NCBI RefSeq assembly: GCF_000813825.1
Contig: NZ_JWTA01000009.1
Coordinates: 50,104 to 114,103, forward strand
Length of the DNA: 64,000 nt
Direction of reading: 5' to 3'
Origin: Chryseobacterium taiwanense
GTDB taxonomy: Bacteria; Bacteroidota; Bacteroidia; Flavobacteriales; Weeksellaceae
Within the stretch, counting starts at the first letter, position 1. Every line of letters begins with the position of its first letter. Shown piece after piece: positions 16,792 through 25,377 of this stretch. A model generated the notes under the pieces. The model was not told where the DNA came from, ran no database searches, and saw nothing but the letters and a program-made list of their open reading frames with translations. The position numbers and the translations under genes are program-made.

Positions 16792-19173
16792 TTAATTTTT
16801 CTTTCCTGCTGCCTGCATCGGATTTACTTTTCCGTTAGATGCTCCTCTCGCATTGCCACCTTCTTTTTGTTTAAATAACTGGAATTTGGAAACTTCAGAA
16901 GTTCCATTATCGTTGCTCCAGAAATTGTTTGAAGTATCAATATCAGCCGTTTCTCTCATTGGATCTAATTGAACTGACTTTAATTTTTTGTCAAAATAAT
17001 ACGTTTTAGAAACTTTCTGCTCGTTTTGTCTCCAGATCTGTGCAGAAGATTTGTCAGTTAACTTTGTTCCGTCTTCAAAAGTAAATTCAAGAATAATTGG
17101 CATTACCAAACCTCCTTTGTTGACGAAATCGATTTGATAACCCGTCAGATTTTTAAATTTCTCTTTGTCTTTTGCAGTTAAAGGCTCTGTTGCGTCAGTT
17201 TTAGAAACATATTCTTTTTGAGTATCTACTTTTTCCTGACCTCTGTCGTATCTGTAATAGAAATCCTGAGTTTCTTTATCCTTATCTACATAAAAAGTGA
17301 TATTTTTATCCTCTCTGTTTCTGACCTTTGAAATATCTTCAAACTCATTTTGCAAAGGTTTGTCAACTTTATATTTCGTTTCCGAAGCCTGTTTTGGAGC
17401 TGTTTCCAAGTCAGGAGTCGCAATGGTTACTTTGTCGATTGCAATATCTACAGGATCTGTTCCGTAGAACCAGCCTCTCCAGAACCAGTCCAGATCTTCA
17501 CCGCTCGCATCTTCCATAGTACGGAAAAAGTCTGCAGGTTCAGGATGTTTAAATGCCCATCTTTTTGCGTATGTTTTAAAAGCTTTATCAAAAAGTTCTC
17601 TTCCCATAATGGTTTCACGAAGAATATTCAATCCTGTTGCTGGTTTTGAATATGCATTCGGACCAAACTGAATAATGTTTTCAGAGTTACTCATGATAGG
17701 TTCCAGCTGATCTTTCGGAAGTTTCATGTAATCAACGATCGTCCAAGCTGGTCCTCTTTTGGATGGGAATTTGTTGTCCCATTTTTCTTCCGTAAGATAT
17801 TCTGTGAAGGTATTCAATCCTTCATCCATCCAGCTCCATTGTCTTTCGTCTGAATTAATGATCATTGGGAAAAAGTTGTGTCCAACCTCATGAATAATTA
17901 CTCCCAACATTCCGTTTTTGATTCCCTCTGAATATGTTCCGTCTTTTTCTGTTCTTCCGTAATTGAAACAGATCATAGGATATTCCATTCCGTTGGAAGC
18001 TTCCACGGATTGTGCAACAGGATACGGATAAGGAATCGTAAATTCAGAATAGGTTTTAATCGTATGTGCAACGGCTTTTGTAGAGAATTTTCTGTACAAT
18101 CCATAAGCTTCTTTCGGATAGAAACTCATCGCCATTACTTTATTATTGTTTTCAGGAATGGTAACGCCCATTCCGTCCCAAACAAATTTTCTAGAAGAAG
18201 TCCATGCGAAATCTCTTACGTCATGTGCTTCAAAATTCCATGTTTTTCTTTGTTTTGAATGATTTTTCTCTGCTTTTTTAGCTTCATCAAGTGTTACAAT
18301 TTCTACAGGTTCAGTTGAGGTTTTAGATTTGTTGTATCTCGCCAACTGATCCGATGTTAACACCTGATCGTAGTTTTTACACTCACCGGTTCCTCCTACA
18401 ACATGATCTGCAGGAACATTCATCGAAACTTTAAAATTTCCAAAAACTAACGCAAATTCTCCTCTTCCTGTAAACTGGTGATTCTGCCATCCGTGGAAAT
18501 CGCTGTAAACGCACATTCTCGGATACCATTGTGTCATGGTGTACAAATCATTTCCATCTTCTGCGAAATTTTCATAACCGCCACGACCGCCCATTTTCAT
18601 TCGATTAGGAATATTATAATTCCAGTCGACTTTAAAAACCAGTTTTTCTCCTTTTTTCAGGACTTTAGGTAAATCAATACGCATCATGGTTTTGTTTACC
18701 GTATATTTTAATGGATTTCCTGATGCATCGGTTACTTTTTCAAGATTTACCCCATATCCGTTGTCTTTTACAGGTAGTTCAGAAGCTTTAAGCTGCTGGT
18801 CGTTTGCTGCTTTCGGAAGGGTAGAAGAGAAAGGGAAATCTGCTTTTTTTACAGTGGATTGTTGATTTTCATCCAGCTGGAGCCAGATATAATCAAGATC
18901 ATCCGGAGAATTGTTGTAATAGGTAATGGTTTCCGATCCTTTCAGATTTCTTTTGTCTTCATCCAAAAAAGCAGTGATGTCATAATCTGCTTTGTTTTGC
19001 CAATAAGCATGACCCGGAGCTCCGGAAGCCGTTCTGTACACATTGGGAGTTGGTAAAATGGTTCCCAATTGTTCAAATCTGTTTCCGTGATTGCTTCCCG
19101 GATTATTCTGAATGTTTTGAGCAAAAGCACCGATGTAAAAAAGAACTGAAAGTGCTGAAACTTTAAATTTCAT
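16792..19173 (-). CDS. M1-family metallopeptidase (aminopeptidase N-like)
   Basis: A 793-residue secreted zinc peptidase. Residues 1-19 form a signal peptide ending A-F-A-Q. The catalytic motif HEVGH is at 428-432, followed 18 residues later by the third ligand Glu451 in W-M-D-E-G-L-N. The G-x-M-E-N exopeptidase motif appears in the form N-G-M-E-Y-P at 394-399, so an amino-terminal specificity is likely but not certain. The C-terminal 200 residues are strand-rich. It probably trims peptides in the periplasm. It shares its strand with HupE upstream, 68 bases away. Confidence 0.92.
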   Translation of the reverse strand: MKFKVSALSVLFYIGAFAQNIQNNPGSNHGNRFEQLGTILPTPNVYRTASGAPGHAYWQNKADYDITAFLDEDKRNLKGSETITYYNNSPDDLDYIWLQLDENQQSTVKKADFPFSSTLPKAANDQQLKASELPVKDNGYGVNLEKVTDASGNPLKYTVNKTMMRIDLPKVLKKGEKLVFKVDWNYNIPNRMKMGGRGGYENFAEDGNDLYTMTQWYPRMCVYSDFHGWQNHQFTGRGEFALVFGNFKVSMNVPADHVVGGTGECKNYDQVLTSDQLARYNKSKTSTEPVEIVTLDEAKKAEKNHSKQRKTWNFEAHDVRDFAWTSSRKFVWDGMGVTIPENNNKVMAMSFYPKEAYGLYRKFSTKAVAHTIKTYSEFTIPYPYPVAQSVEASNGMEYPMICFNYGRTEKDGTYSEGIKNGMLGVIIHEVGHNFFPMIINSDERQWSWMDEGLNTFTEYLTEEKWDNKFPSKRGPAWTIVDYMKLPKDQLEPIMSNSENIIQFGPNAYSKPATGLNILRETIMGRELFDKAFKTYAKRWAFKHPEPADFFRTMEDASGEDLDWFWRGWFYGTDPVDIAIDKVTIATPDLETAPKQASETKYKVDKPLQNEFEDISKVRNREDKNITFYVDKDKETQDFYYRYDRGQEKVDTQKEYVSKTDATEPLTAKDKEKFKNLTGYQIDFVNKGGLVMPIILEFTFEDGTKLTDKSSAQIWRQNEQKVSKTYYFDKKLKSVQLDPMRETADIDTSNNFWSNDNGTSEVSKFQLFKQKEGGNARGASNGKVNPMQAAGKKN

Positions 19174-19241
19174 AACCGAAATGATTTAATTAATTTTCAA
19201 ATATAATGATAAGTAGCTGAAAACTTGAAAATGTTTCAAGG

Positions 19242-19823
19242 CTAAAAAGGAATTCTTTCTAAAGTCATTTTTAATGATAATGCGAAAACTCCAGATGAAA
19301 CAAACAGGATCCAGTCTTTTTTATTGACTTTAAAGAGATTCAAAAGAATAAAAAGCAGGATAAGGATTCCGAAAACAATGGCAATCTGCCCAACTTCCAG
19401 CCCCACATTAAATCCTAAAAGAGGTAATGCAATGCTCTGACTTTTAGCGATCATGACTCTTGCAGTATTGGCAAATCCCATTCCATGAATAAGTCCGAAA
19501 AATAAAGCTAAATAATAATTGAGTTTAGTCTGAGATTGCTTTTTATTTTTCATGAGAATATTCCCCAAGGCTGTTAAAACAATCGTAAGCGGAATTAAAA
19601 ATTCTACCCAATCTGAAGGAACTCTTACAATATCTAAAATACTTAACGCCAAAGTCACTGAATGACCAATCGTAAATGCGGTGACCAAAACCAATATTTT
19701 TTTCCAGTCGCTGTAAGAATAAACGGCGATAAGAGCTAAAACAAAAAGTTGATGATCTAATGCATCTAATGAAATAATATGTTCCCAACCAAGGTTTAAG
19801 TAAAATAGAAAATCCTGCATCAT
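19242..19823 (-). CDS. HupE/UreJ-like membrane protein
   Basis: A 193-residue protein with about six membrane spans. The histidine- and acid-bearing motifs of this family are visible: G-W-E-H-I-I-S-L-D-A-L-D-H-Q-L-F near the start, F-T-I-G-H-S-V-T-L, F-G-L-I-H-G-M-G-F-A and F-N-V-G-L-E-V-G-Q. HupE proteins from hydrogenase and urease operons carry nickel or related ions, but no hydrogenase or urease gene lies here, so the substrate is open. The gene diverges from the DUF6702 gene at 19894, and both are near an M1 peptidase, an arrangement I believe is common in flavobacteria. Confidence 0.85.
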   Translation of the reverse strand: MMQDFLFYLNLGWEHIISLDALDHQLFVLALIAVYSYSDWKKILVLVTAFTIGHSVTLALSILDIVRVPSDWVEFLIPLTIVLTALGNILMKNKKQSQTKLNYYLALFFGLIHGMGFANTARVMIAKSQSIALPLLGFNVGLEVGQIAIVFGILILLFILLNLFKVNKKDWILFVSSGVFALSLKMTLERIPF

Positions 19824-19893
19824 AAGTTTACATAATAAAGGTTACGAAAATAATGATTAATTTCGGAACAGATTTTAGCAATGGATTGATATT

Positions 19894-20394
19894 ATGAAAA
19901 AGCTTTTGTTGTTTTTGTGCTGTATGTTTTTTCTTTTCTCTTTTAAAGAAGAGAAACATCCTTACCATGTAGGTTCGGTAGAAATTAATTACAATTCTAA
20001 ATCAAAGACTTTTGAAATTACAGGGAGGTTTTTTCTGGATGATCTGGAAAATGGATTGTCGCAAAAATACGGAAAGTCATTTCATTTTAATGATTCGAAA
20101 TACAAAACTCAGCTTAATGAAGCCTTAAAGAATTACAGCGCTGAATATTTTAAACTGAAAACCGATAATAAGTTTTTAAAAGTAAATTATGTTGGGTATG
20201 AAGAAGATAATGAATCTGTAAATCTTTATCTGGAATCTGAAACTGTCGCTGCTCCTAAAAAAGTTGAAACTGCCGTGAGTTTCCTGTATAATTTATTTGA
20301 AGATCAGATTAATATCGTTCACATTATAATCAATGGAAACCGAAAAAGTGAAAAACTGACGTATCCGAATCGATATTTGTATCAGCAATTTTAG
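19894..20394 (+). CDS. DUF6702-family protein
   Basis: A 166-residue exported protein. After a hydrophobic leader come K-H-P-Y-H-V-G-S-V-E-I-N-Y-N and F-E-I-T-G-R-F-F-L-D-D-L-E, which are typical of DUF6702 proteins. The C-terminal part has N-I-V-H-I-I-I-N-G-N-R and ends near F-Q-F. Function is unknown; members are found beside HupE-like and M1 peptidase genes. It is divergent from HupE with a 70-base shared promoter region and ends 6 bases from the convergent acpH-like gene. Confidence 0.8.
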   Translation: MKKLLLFLCCMFFLFSFKEEKHPYHVGSVEINYNSKSKTFEITGRFFLDDLENGLSQKYGKSFHFNDSKYKTQLNEALKNYSAEYFKLKTDNKFLKVNYVGYEEDNESVNLYLESETVAAPKKVETAVSFLYNLFEDQINIVHIIINGNRKSEKLTYPNRYLYQQF

Positions 20395-20400
20395 AATCAA

Positions 20401-20994
20401 TTATCTATCCAATTGTAACAATGCATTTTCTGCTTTTGCATGAGCGAGAAGATTAGGAAAGAAATCGTCATAGCATTTCTGTAGGGTTTCTTTGTTGTCA
20501 AGAAATGCCTGAAAGACCGGAATGTCTTTTTCCAGATATTTAGCTTTATTCAAAACGTTTTGAATGCTGAATTTGATTCCCAAATCTTCACGATAATTGT
20601 ACAGCCAGTCGTCATGCTCCATTTTTACAAGCATTCTTTTGAAATTTTCGGGCAAAAACTGACTGTTTTCATTTAAAACCTTATAAACTTTCAGAGAATG
20701 ATCTTTCCATCCTTTTTCTGAATGTAAGCTTAAATCGTTGGCTAAAAAATAATCCATAGCAACATCTACGAAAGCTCCTGCATATAGTCTTACCAACGGA
20801 CTGAATGCTTTTTTTGCTTCATGAATCGCGGGATGGGAATCGGTAAAAGTGTCAATCGCTCTGTGCATCGTAATCCCATCCTGAATTTCTTTAGGAAAAG
20901 AAAAACGCTCTTTGTTTCGGATAAAGTCTTCCAGAAACTGACCGACGATTTGTCCGTCTGAAAAAGAGAGAAAAGAATGCGCCAGATAATTCAT
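20401..20994 (-). CDS. acpH: Acyl carrier protein phosphodiesterase
   Basis: A 197-residue member of the ACP phosphodiesterase family, which removes the 4'-phosphopantetheine arm from ACP. It shows M-N-Y-L-A-H-S-F-L-S at the start, G-Q-F-L-E-D-F-I-R, I-x-x-G-I-T-M-H-R-A-I-D-T-F-T-D-S-H-P and D-V-A-M-D-Y-F-L-A, a histidine and aspartate set suggesting a metal site. A longer frame would start at 21018, but those codons lie in a terminator hairpin and the chosen ATG at 20994 gives the usual start sequence. The role of ACP turnover here is inferred from the family. Confidence 0.87.
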   Translation of the reverse strand: MNYLAHSFLSFSDGQIVGQFLEDFIRNKERFSFPKEIQDGITMHRAIDTFTDSHPAIHEAKKAFSPLVRLYAGAFVDVAMDYFLANDLSLHSEKGWKDHSLKVYKVLNENSQFLPENFKRMLVKMEHDDWLYNYREDLGIKFSIQNVLNKAKYLEKDIPVFQAFLDNKETLQKCYDDFFPNLLAHAKAENALLQLDR

Positions 20995-21002
20995 AAACGA
21001 AT

Positions 21003-21047
21003 ATAAAAAAATCTCCAATCATTAAAAAATAAAAGGAGACTTTAATT
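21003..21047 (-). terminator. Terminator of the secreted metalloprotease gene
   Basis: TCTCC (21012-21016) pairs with GGAGA (21035-21039); outer CCAAT/ATTGG bases can add to it. On the minus strand it is followed by a run of seven Ts. It overlaps the optional N-terminal extension of the ACP phosphodiesterase frame, which argues against that extension. Confidence 0.5.
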
Positions 21048-21062
21048 GGGGGGAAGATTATT

Positions 21063-22619
21063 TTAATTTTTCAGGAATTTTTTGCTTCCTACAAGTGTGC
21101 TTTTCCCGGAATAGATATTGATGAAATATTCTCCTCTAGGATACTTACTAATGCTTATTTCTTTTGAAGTTGTTTTCAGAAGAGCCTGTCCTGCTGCATT
21201 AATGATTTCGAAACTGTAATTTTCTTTTTCATCTGTTGTAACATTGATTACATCTTTTGCAGGATTAGGATAAATGGCAAACTCTTTCGTTTTAGTTCCT
21301 CTTTCTTCAATCGCCAGAACATCTCCGGTTGCAGTCGGTGTAAATCCTGCAACAACGCAAACAAAACGTGCAAAACCATAAGCTTCATTGGCAGGATTTG
21401 TACTTCCGATAGCTACTCCTGTCGGATACGTATTATAATTTACAGCCGGATTTGCCCATCTGTTGATTCTGGTACAGCTTATTCCTACACTGGTACATTC
21501 GTCATTATAAGCCATAATGGTTCTCCATTTTTGAGCAGAAGTTGCAGAAGTTCCGTTGGTGATGGCAATCGCGTTAGTATATCCGTGATGATTACTACAA
21601 GGTGTTGTACTTGTATCAACATACCAGTCGTGACGTAATCCCATATTGTGTCCCATTTCGTGAGCTAATGAATAATTGGAAACGGCACAATTATATAAAA
21701 CGGCAGAAAAGCCTGCTGTAGCTACATAATTGGTTGATGAGGTATTTACATATCCTAGTCCGCAAGTGCTTGTCGGAGTAGAAGTAACTAATGAAACAAG
21801 GTCTGCTCCGTAAGTCGTTCTCAGAGTATGAACATTGTCCATGTATCCGTCTGCGGTAGCTCTTAATCGGGATAAATCAGTGCTTAGATTTCCTGACTCA
21901 GTATAAGTAATCACTCCGGAATATACCAGATTAATGGTCGCATTGGTAACCCCGGAATTGGTAAGGGCAGTGTTGAAATTGGTAATTGCGGTTGCAATGT
22001 AAGAGTTGCTTTGTGAAGTTCCTCCCCATGCTGTGCTTGCTGCGCTGGTGTAAACAACCATCACATCAACTGTTGATGCGCTACAAGCTGCCGTACTTGA
22101 AGAGCATATGTCGCTGTTGGTTTTAGCGTTTATTAAATTGTCTATCGAAGATTTGTCGAGAATAGTATCATCAGGGGAATCCTGGTCTATCAATAACTTC
22201 TCTGCAACTTGTGAGACTGCAAATGTATTTTCATTGACCTGATGATACATGATCTTTTCTCCGGATCCGGAAACGTACATTCCGGTGATAATATTATCAT
22301 ATTTGGAAAGAACAAGTTCGGCAGAAGGATCGTTGACAACTTTATAAGTATAAGATTCACTTTTGTTGGTGTACCTGTACACTTTATCAAGTTTTGCAAT
22401 GATTATCTGATCTTTTAATGCGGGGATTATTATATCCTGATTAAGATCAAATGAGGTCTGATTATAATATTGAGTATTATAATATGTCGTAGCGAGATCT
22501 TTTGAAATTTTTTGAGACTCTTTTACGCTTCCAATCGGTATTTTGTTTTGAAAAAAGGCCTTCTGGGCAAAAGTTACCGAAGAAATAGCCAATGCTAAAA
22601 TTGAAATTTTTGTTTTCAT
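21063..22619 (-). CDS. Secreted reprolysin-like metalloprotease with type IX sorting domain
   Basis: A 518-residue zinc metalloprotease. Residues 1-19 are a signal peptide ending F-A-Q. A pro-region (about 20-180) precedes the catalytic domain, whose zinc motif HEMGHNMGLRHD lies at 320-331, with a Met-turn in T-I-M-A-Y near 368. Several cysteines probably form disulfides. The last 75 residues, from F-A-I-Y-P-N-P-A-K-D to a basic end, are a type A C-terminal sorting domain, so the protein should be secreted by the type IX system. It probably degrades extracellular protein; substrate unknown. Confidence 0.92.
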   Translation of the reverse strand: MKTKISILALAISSVTFAQKAFFQNKIPIGSVKESQKISKDLATTYYNTQYYNQTSFDLNQDIIIPALKDQIIIAKLDKVYRYTNKSESYTYKVVNDPSAELVLSKYDNIITGMYVSGSGEKIMYHQVNENTFAVSQVAEKLLIDQDSPDDTILDKSSIDNLINAKTNSDICSSSTAACSASTVDVMVVYTSAASTAWGGTSQSNSYIATAITNFNTALTNSGVTNATINLVYSGVITYTESGNLSTDLSRLRATADGYMDNVHTLRTTYGADLVSLVTSTPTSTCGLGYVNTSSTNYVATAGFSAVLYNCAVSNYSLAHEMGHNMGLRHDWYVDTSTTPCSNHHGYTNAIAITNGTSATSAQKWRTIMAYNDECTSVGISCTRINRWANPAVNYNTYPTGVAIGSTNPANEAYGFARFVCVVAGFTPTATGDVLAIEERGTKTKEFAIYPNPAKDVINVTTDEKENYSFEIINAAGQALLKTTSKEISISKYPRGEYFINIYSGKSTLVGSKKFLKN

Positions 22620-22720
22620 AGAAATAAATATTTAAATATATGGGTTGTGTTTGATTAGTTTTTTATATAAAATTAATAATTTATTTCTAATGGTTGTGAA
22701 TTTTTATTATGTTTTTCATA

Positions 22721-22766
22721 AAAAGACTCAGGCGTTTTTCCTTTAGGAAAAACGCCTGAGTCTTAG
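22721..22766 (-). terminator. Strong terminator of radA
   Basis: A perfect 20-bp inverted repeat, AAGACTCAGGCGTTTTTCCT (22723-22742) with its complement ending near 22765 around a 3-base loop. On the minus strand it is followed by a T run. It lies 11 bases past the radA stop. Confidence 0.9.
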
Positions 22767-22776
22767 AAAGTTTATT

Positions 22777-24129
22777 TTAAAAAAGTCTTTCGTGAAAATC
22801 CTCTATTTTACTCACTTCTTCGATCTTGATCCCGAATTTTTTCTTTGGAATTTTGTTGAGATTGGAAACGAAAATTTTCTCATAACCTAGTTTTTCAGCT
22901 TCAGAGATTCTCTGTTCAGCCTGTGCAATCGGACGAATTTCTCCACTTAATCCTATTTCTCCTGCAAAACAATAATGTTCCGAAATCGGAATGTCTTCAT
23001 TGGATGAAAGAATGGAAGCTACGACTGCTAAATCTAAAGCAGGATCGTCGGTTTTTATTCCTCCTGTAATATTCAGGAAAACATCTTTAGCTCCCAATTG
23101 AAAACCTGCTCTTTTTTCCAGTACTGCCAATAGCATATTTAATCTTTTAGAATCAAATCCTGTACAGCTTCTTTGTGGAGTTCCATAGACCGCAGAACTT
23201 ACTAATGCCTGAATTTCCAATAACATCGGTCTGTTTCCTTCTATCGTTACGGCAACGGAATTTCCGGAAAGTTCCTCAGATTTTTTTGTGATTAATATTT
23301 CTGAAGGATTTTTAATTTCTTTTAAACCTTGTGAAATCATTTCGTAAATTCCGATCTCGGCAGTCGATCCGAAACGGTTTTTGTTGGCTCTCAACAATCT
23401 GAAAAGATGATTTCTGTCTCCATCGAAATTCAAGACAACATCTACCATGTGTTCCAAAACTTTTGGTCCGGCAATCTGTCCGTCTTTTGTGATATGTCCC
23501 ACTAAAAATACAGGAACGTTATTTTCTTTAGCATATTTAATAATCTCATTAGAACATTCTCTGATCTGAGAAACTGTTCCTGGTGAACTTTCAATTAGTT
23601 GAGACTGTAGTGTTTGTATAGAATCAATAATGACAAAATCTGGTTCTAATTTTTTGGCTTCATGAAGGATTTTCTCCAAAGAAGTTTCCGTGTAAAGAAA
23701 ACAATTTGGATTTTTTACGTCTGCTAAACGGTCTGCTCTCATTTTTATCTGAGAAGCACTTTCCTCCCCGGAAACATAAAAGACTTTTTTCTTCATTTTC
23801 AGGGCAAGCTGAAGAAGCAGGGTAGATTTCCCGATTCCTGGTTCTCCACCAATTAGAGTCACAGATCCTAAGACAATTCCGCCTCCCAAAACTCTGTTAA
23901 GTTCGTCAGAAGGAGTTTTTATTCTTGGCTCTTCGATGGCTTCAACTTCAATAATGTTGATGACATGTTGTTTCGTTTTTGAAAAAGGAGGTGTTTTGTG
24001 TGAAGACGTTTTTTCCACCACTTCTTCTACCAAAGTATTCCATTCTCCGCAATTTTTGCATTGTCCGGCCCACTGAGGATATTGTGAACCACAGTTTTGA
24101 CAGAAATATGCTGTTTTGAGTTTTGCCAT
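22777..24129 (-). CDS. radA: DNA repair protein RadA (Sms)
   Basis: RadA is a RecA-like ATPase and helicase that drives branch migration in recombinational repair. The 450-residue protein has the four-cysteine zinc finger (Cys10, 13, 24, 27), Walker A GEPGIGKST at 95-103, the hallmark KNRFG at 250-254, and a C-terminal Lon-like domain (A-L-D-L-A-V-V-A-S-I-L-S-S and G-E-I-G-L-S-G-E-I-R). All domains of a full-length RadA are present. The start chosen gives M-A-K-L-K-T-A-Y-F-C. It is transcribed alone, and a 20-bp terminator follows. Confidence 0.97.
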   Translation of the reverse strand: MAKLKTAYFCQNCGSQYPQWAGQCKNCGEWNTLVEEVVEKTSSHKTPPFSKTKQHVINIIEVEAIEEPRIKTPSDELNRVLGGGIVLGSVTLIGGEPGIGKSTLLLQLALKMKKKVFYVSGEESASQIKMRADRLADVKNPNCFLYTETSLEKILHEAKKLEPDFVIIDSIQTLQSQLIESSPGTVSQIRECSNEIIKYAKENNVPVFLVGHITKDGQIAGPKVLEHMVDVVLNFDGDRNHLFRLLRANKNRFGSTAEIGIYEMISQGLKEIKNPSEILITKKSEELSGNSVAVTIEGNRPMLLEIQALVSSAVYGTPQRSCTGFDSKRLNMLLAVLEKRAGFQLGAKDVFLNITGGIKTDDPALDLAVVASILSSNEDIPISEHYCFAGEIGLSGEIRPIAQAEQRISEAEKLGYEKIFVSNLNKIPKKKFGIKIEEVSKIEDFHERLF

Positions 24130-24188
24130 GCCGCGAAGTTCAAAATTTTTTTTGAATTTTTCTTTTGATTTTTAATTAATTTTCGGGT

Positions 24189-24602
24189 ATGAAAAATATT
24201 TTGCTGAAAAGTCTAGTGGTATTTGTGGTAATGAGCATTCTTAATTTTTTATTTAGCATGTTAGTTTTATCATATATGGTAAAACTTTCTGCAGAGAGTT
24301 GGGGAATGGCACCTTTTATAATATGGATTTTATGTTTAGTTATATCATTCGTAGGTTTAATTACTGTAATAATTTTCAAAAAACACTATCAATCATTACT
24401 AAGATCTGCTATTTTATTTGAAATTCTTTATTTATTCTTTTTAATTATTTCGGGAACAAATCCTTTTTTATACTTTTTTGAAAAAGATGATGAAAATTTT
24501 TTCTACTCTTCACTCTATGTAAACTCTTTTATTGTTTTTCTTATTATCTATTTTTTTATTTCAGTCTACTCGAAAATAATTTTACCAAAATCAAAAAACT
24601 AA
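24189..24602 (+). CDS. Small membrane protein of unknown function
   Basis: A 137-residue, very hydrophobic protein with four likely membrane spans (about residues 5-32, 40-60, 72-92 and 110-133). The base composition is noticeably AT-rich. No recognisable family motif is present. Whether it is translated is plausible rather than certain; the open frame, the M-K-N-I-L-L-K start and the regular span spacing support it. It is divergent from radA, with only 59 bases between them. Confidence 0.55.
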   Translation: MKNILLKSLVVFVVMSILNFLFSMLVLSYMVKLSAESWGMAPFIIWILCLVISFVGLITVIIFKKHYQSLLRSAILFEILYLFFLIISGTNPFLYFFEKDDENFFYSSLYVNSFIVFLIIYFFISVYSKIILPKSKN

Positions 24603-24663
24603 CATAGATCAATGTTACAATTCGCAATTAAAGAATAACTTTGTTAGTATAATAAATAAAGAA

Positions 24664-25233
24664 ATGAGAAAACTATTTTTAACTTTTGTATTTGCGTTAA
24701 TAAGTATTGCAGGTTTTGCACAAACAGATTGGGTAGTAGATCCGATGCACTCTTCCGTTAATTTCAATATTAAACATATGGGAATTAGTTTTATACAGGG
24801 GAAGTTTGATAAGTTTGATGGGAAAGTTTCCACTGCCGGAAATAATTTAGATAAAGGAGCATTTGATTTTGTCGTATTTCCTGCAACAATCAATACAGGA
24901 GTAGAGAAGAGAGATAAACATCTTATGAGTGCAGACTTTTTTGATGTAGAAAAGTTTAGTGAAATAAAATTTGAAGGATTTACTGCAACAAAAGGAAAAG
25001 ATAATACCTATACTTTGAGAGGAAAACTTACTATTAAAGATGTTACAAAGGAAATCAGTGTTCCAGCTACTCTTGGAGGGGTTGCAAAAAATCAGCAAGG
25101 AAAAGAAGTATTAGGATTTCAATCTAAATTTACCATTAACCGTTTAGATTATAATATCAAATATGATCCTACAGGAGCCGGAGTTGCTAAAGATGTTGAG
25201 ATCACGGTATATTTTGAATTAATAAAACAATAA
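24664..25233 (+). CDS. YceI-family periplasmic lipid-binding protein
   Basis: A 189-residue protein with a signal peptide (residues 1-19, ending F-A-Q). The mature part has D-W-V-V-D-P-M-H-S-S-V-N-F-N-I-K-H-M, then V-F-P-A-T-I-N-T-G-V-E-K-R-D-x-H-L and F-E-G-F-T-A-T-K-G and G-L-T-I-K-D-V-T. This is the YceI lipocalin-like barrel, whose members bind isoprenoids or quinones in the periplasm. Ligand here unknown. A terminator follows, so it is a single-gene unit. Confidence 0.93.
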   Translation: MRKLFLTFVFALISIAGFAQTDWVVDPMHSSVNFNIKHMGISFIQGKFDKFDGKVSTAGNNLDKGAFDFVVFPATINTGVEKRDKHLMSADFFDVEKFSEIKFEGFTATKGKDNTYTLRGKLTIKDVTKEISVPATLGGVAKNQQGKEVLGFQSKFTINRLDYNIKYDPTGAGVAKDVEITVYFELIKQ

Positions 25234-25256
25234 TTACTATATAATTGGTTTGGGTG

Positions 25257-25290
25257 AAGGCTTTCAATGTATATTGAGAGCCTTTCTTAT
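25257..25290 (+). terminator. Terminator of the YceI gene
   Basis: A 12-bp stem, AAGGCTTTCAAT (25257-25268) with ATTGAGAGCCTT, contains one G-T wobble and a 4-base loop. A T-rich stretch follows. Confidence 0.75.
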
Positions 25291-25330
25291 GTCGTTTTTT
25301 AATGAATCTAAAATTTAAACGTGCAACAAA

Positions 25331-25362
25331 ATTGCTTTGTATTTCTTTTTCCCCTAACTTTG
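25331..25362 (+). promoter_or_regulatory. Promoter of pyrG
   Basis: TAACTTTG (25355-25362) matches the Bacteroidota -7 consensus TAnnTTTG. ATTG at 25331-25334 lies 20 bases upstream, the usual spacing of the -33 element. The start codon follows 15 bases after the -7 element. Confidence 0.6.
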
Positions 25363-25377
25363 CACAAACCTAATCTA

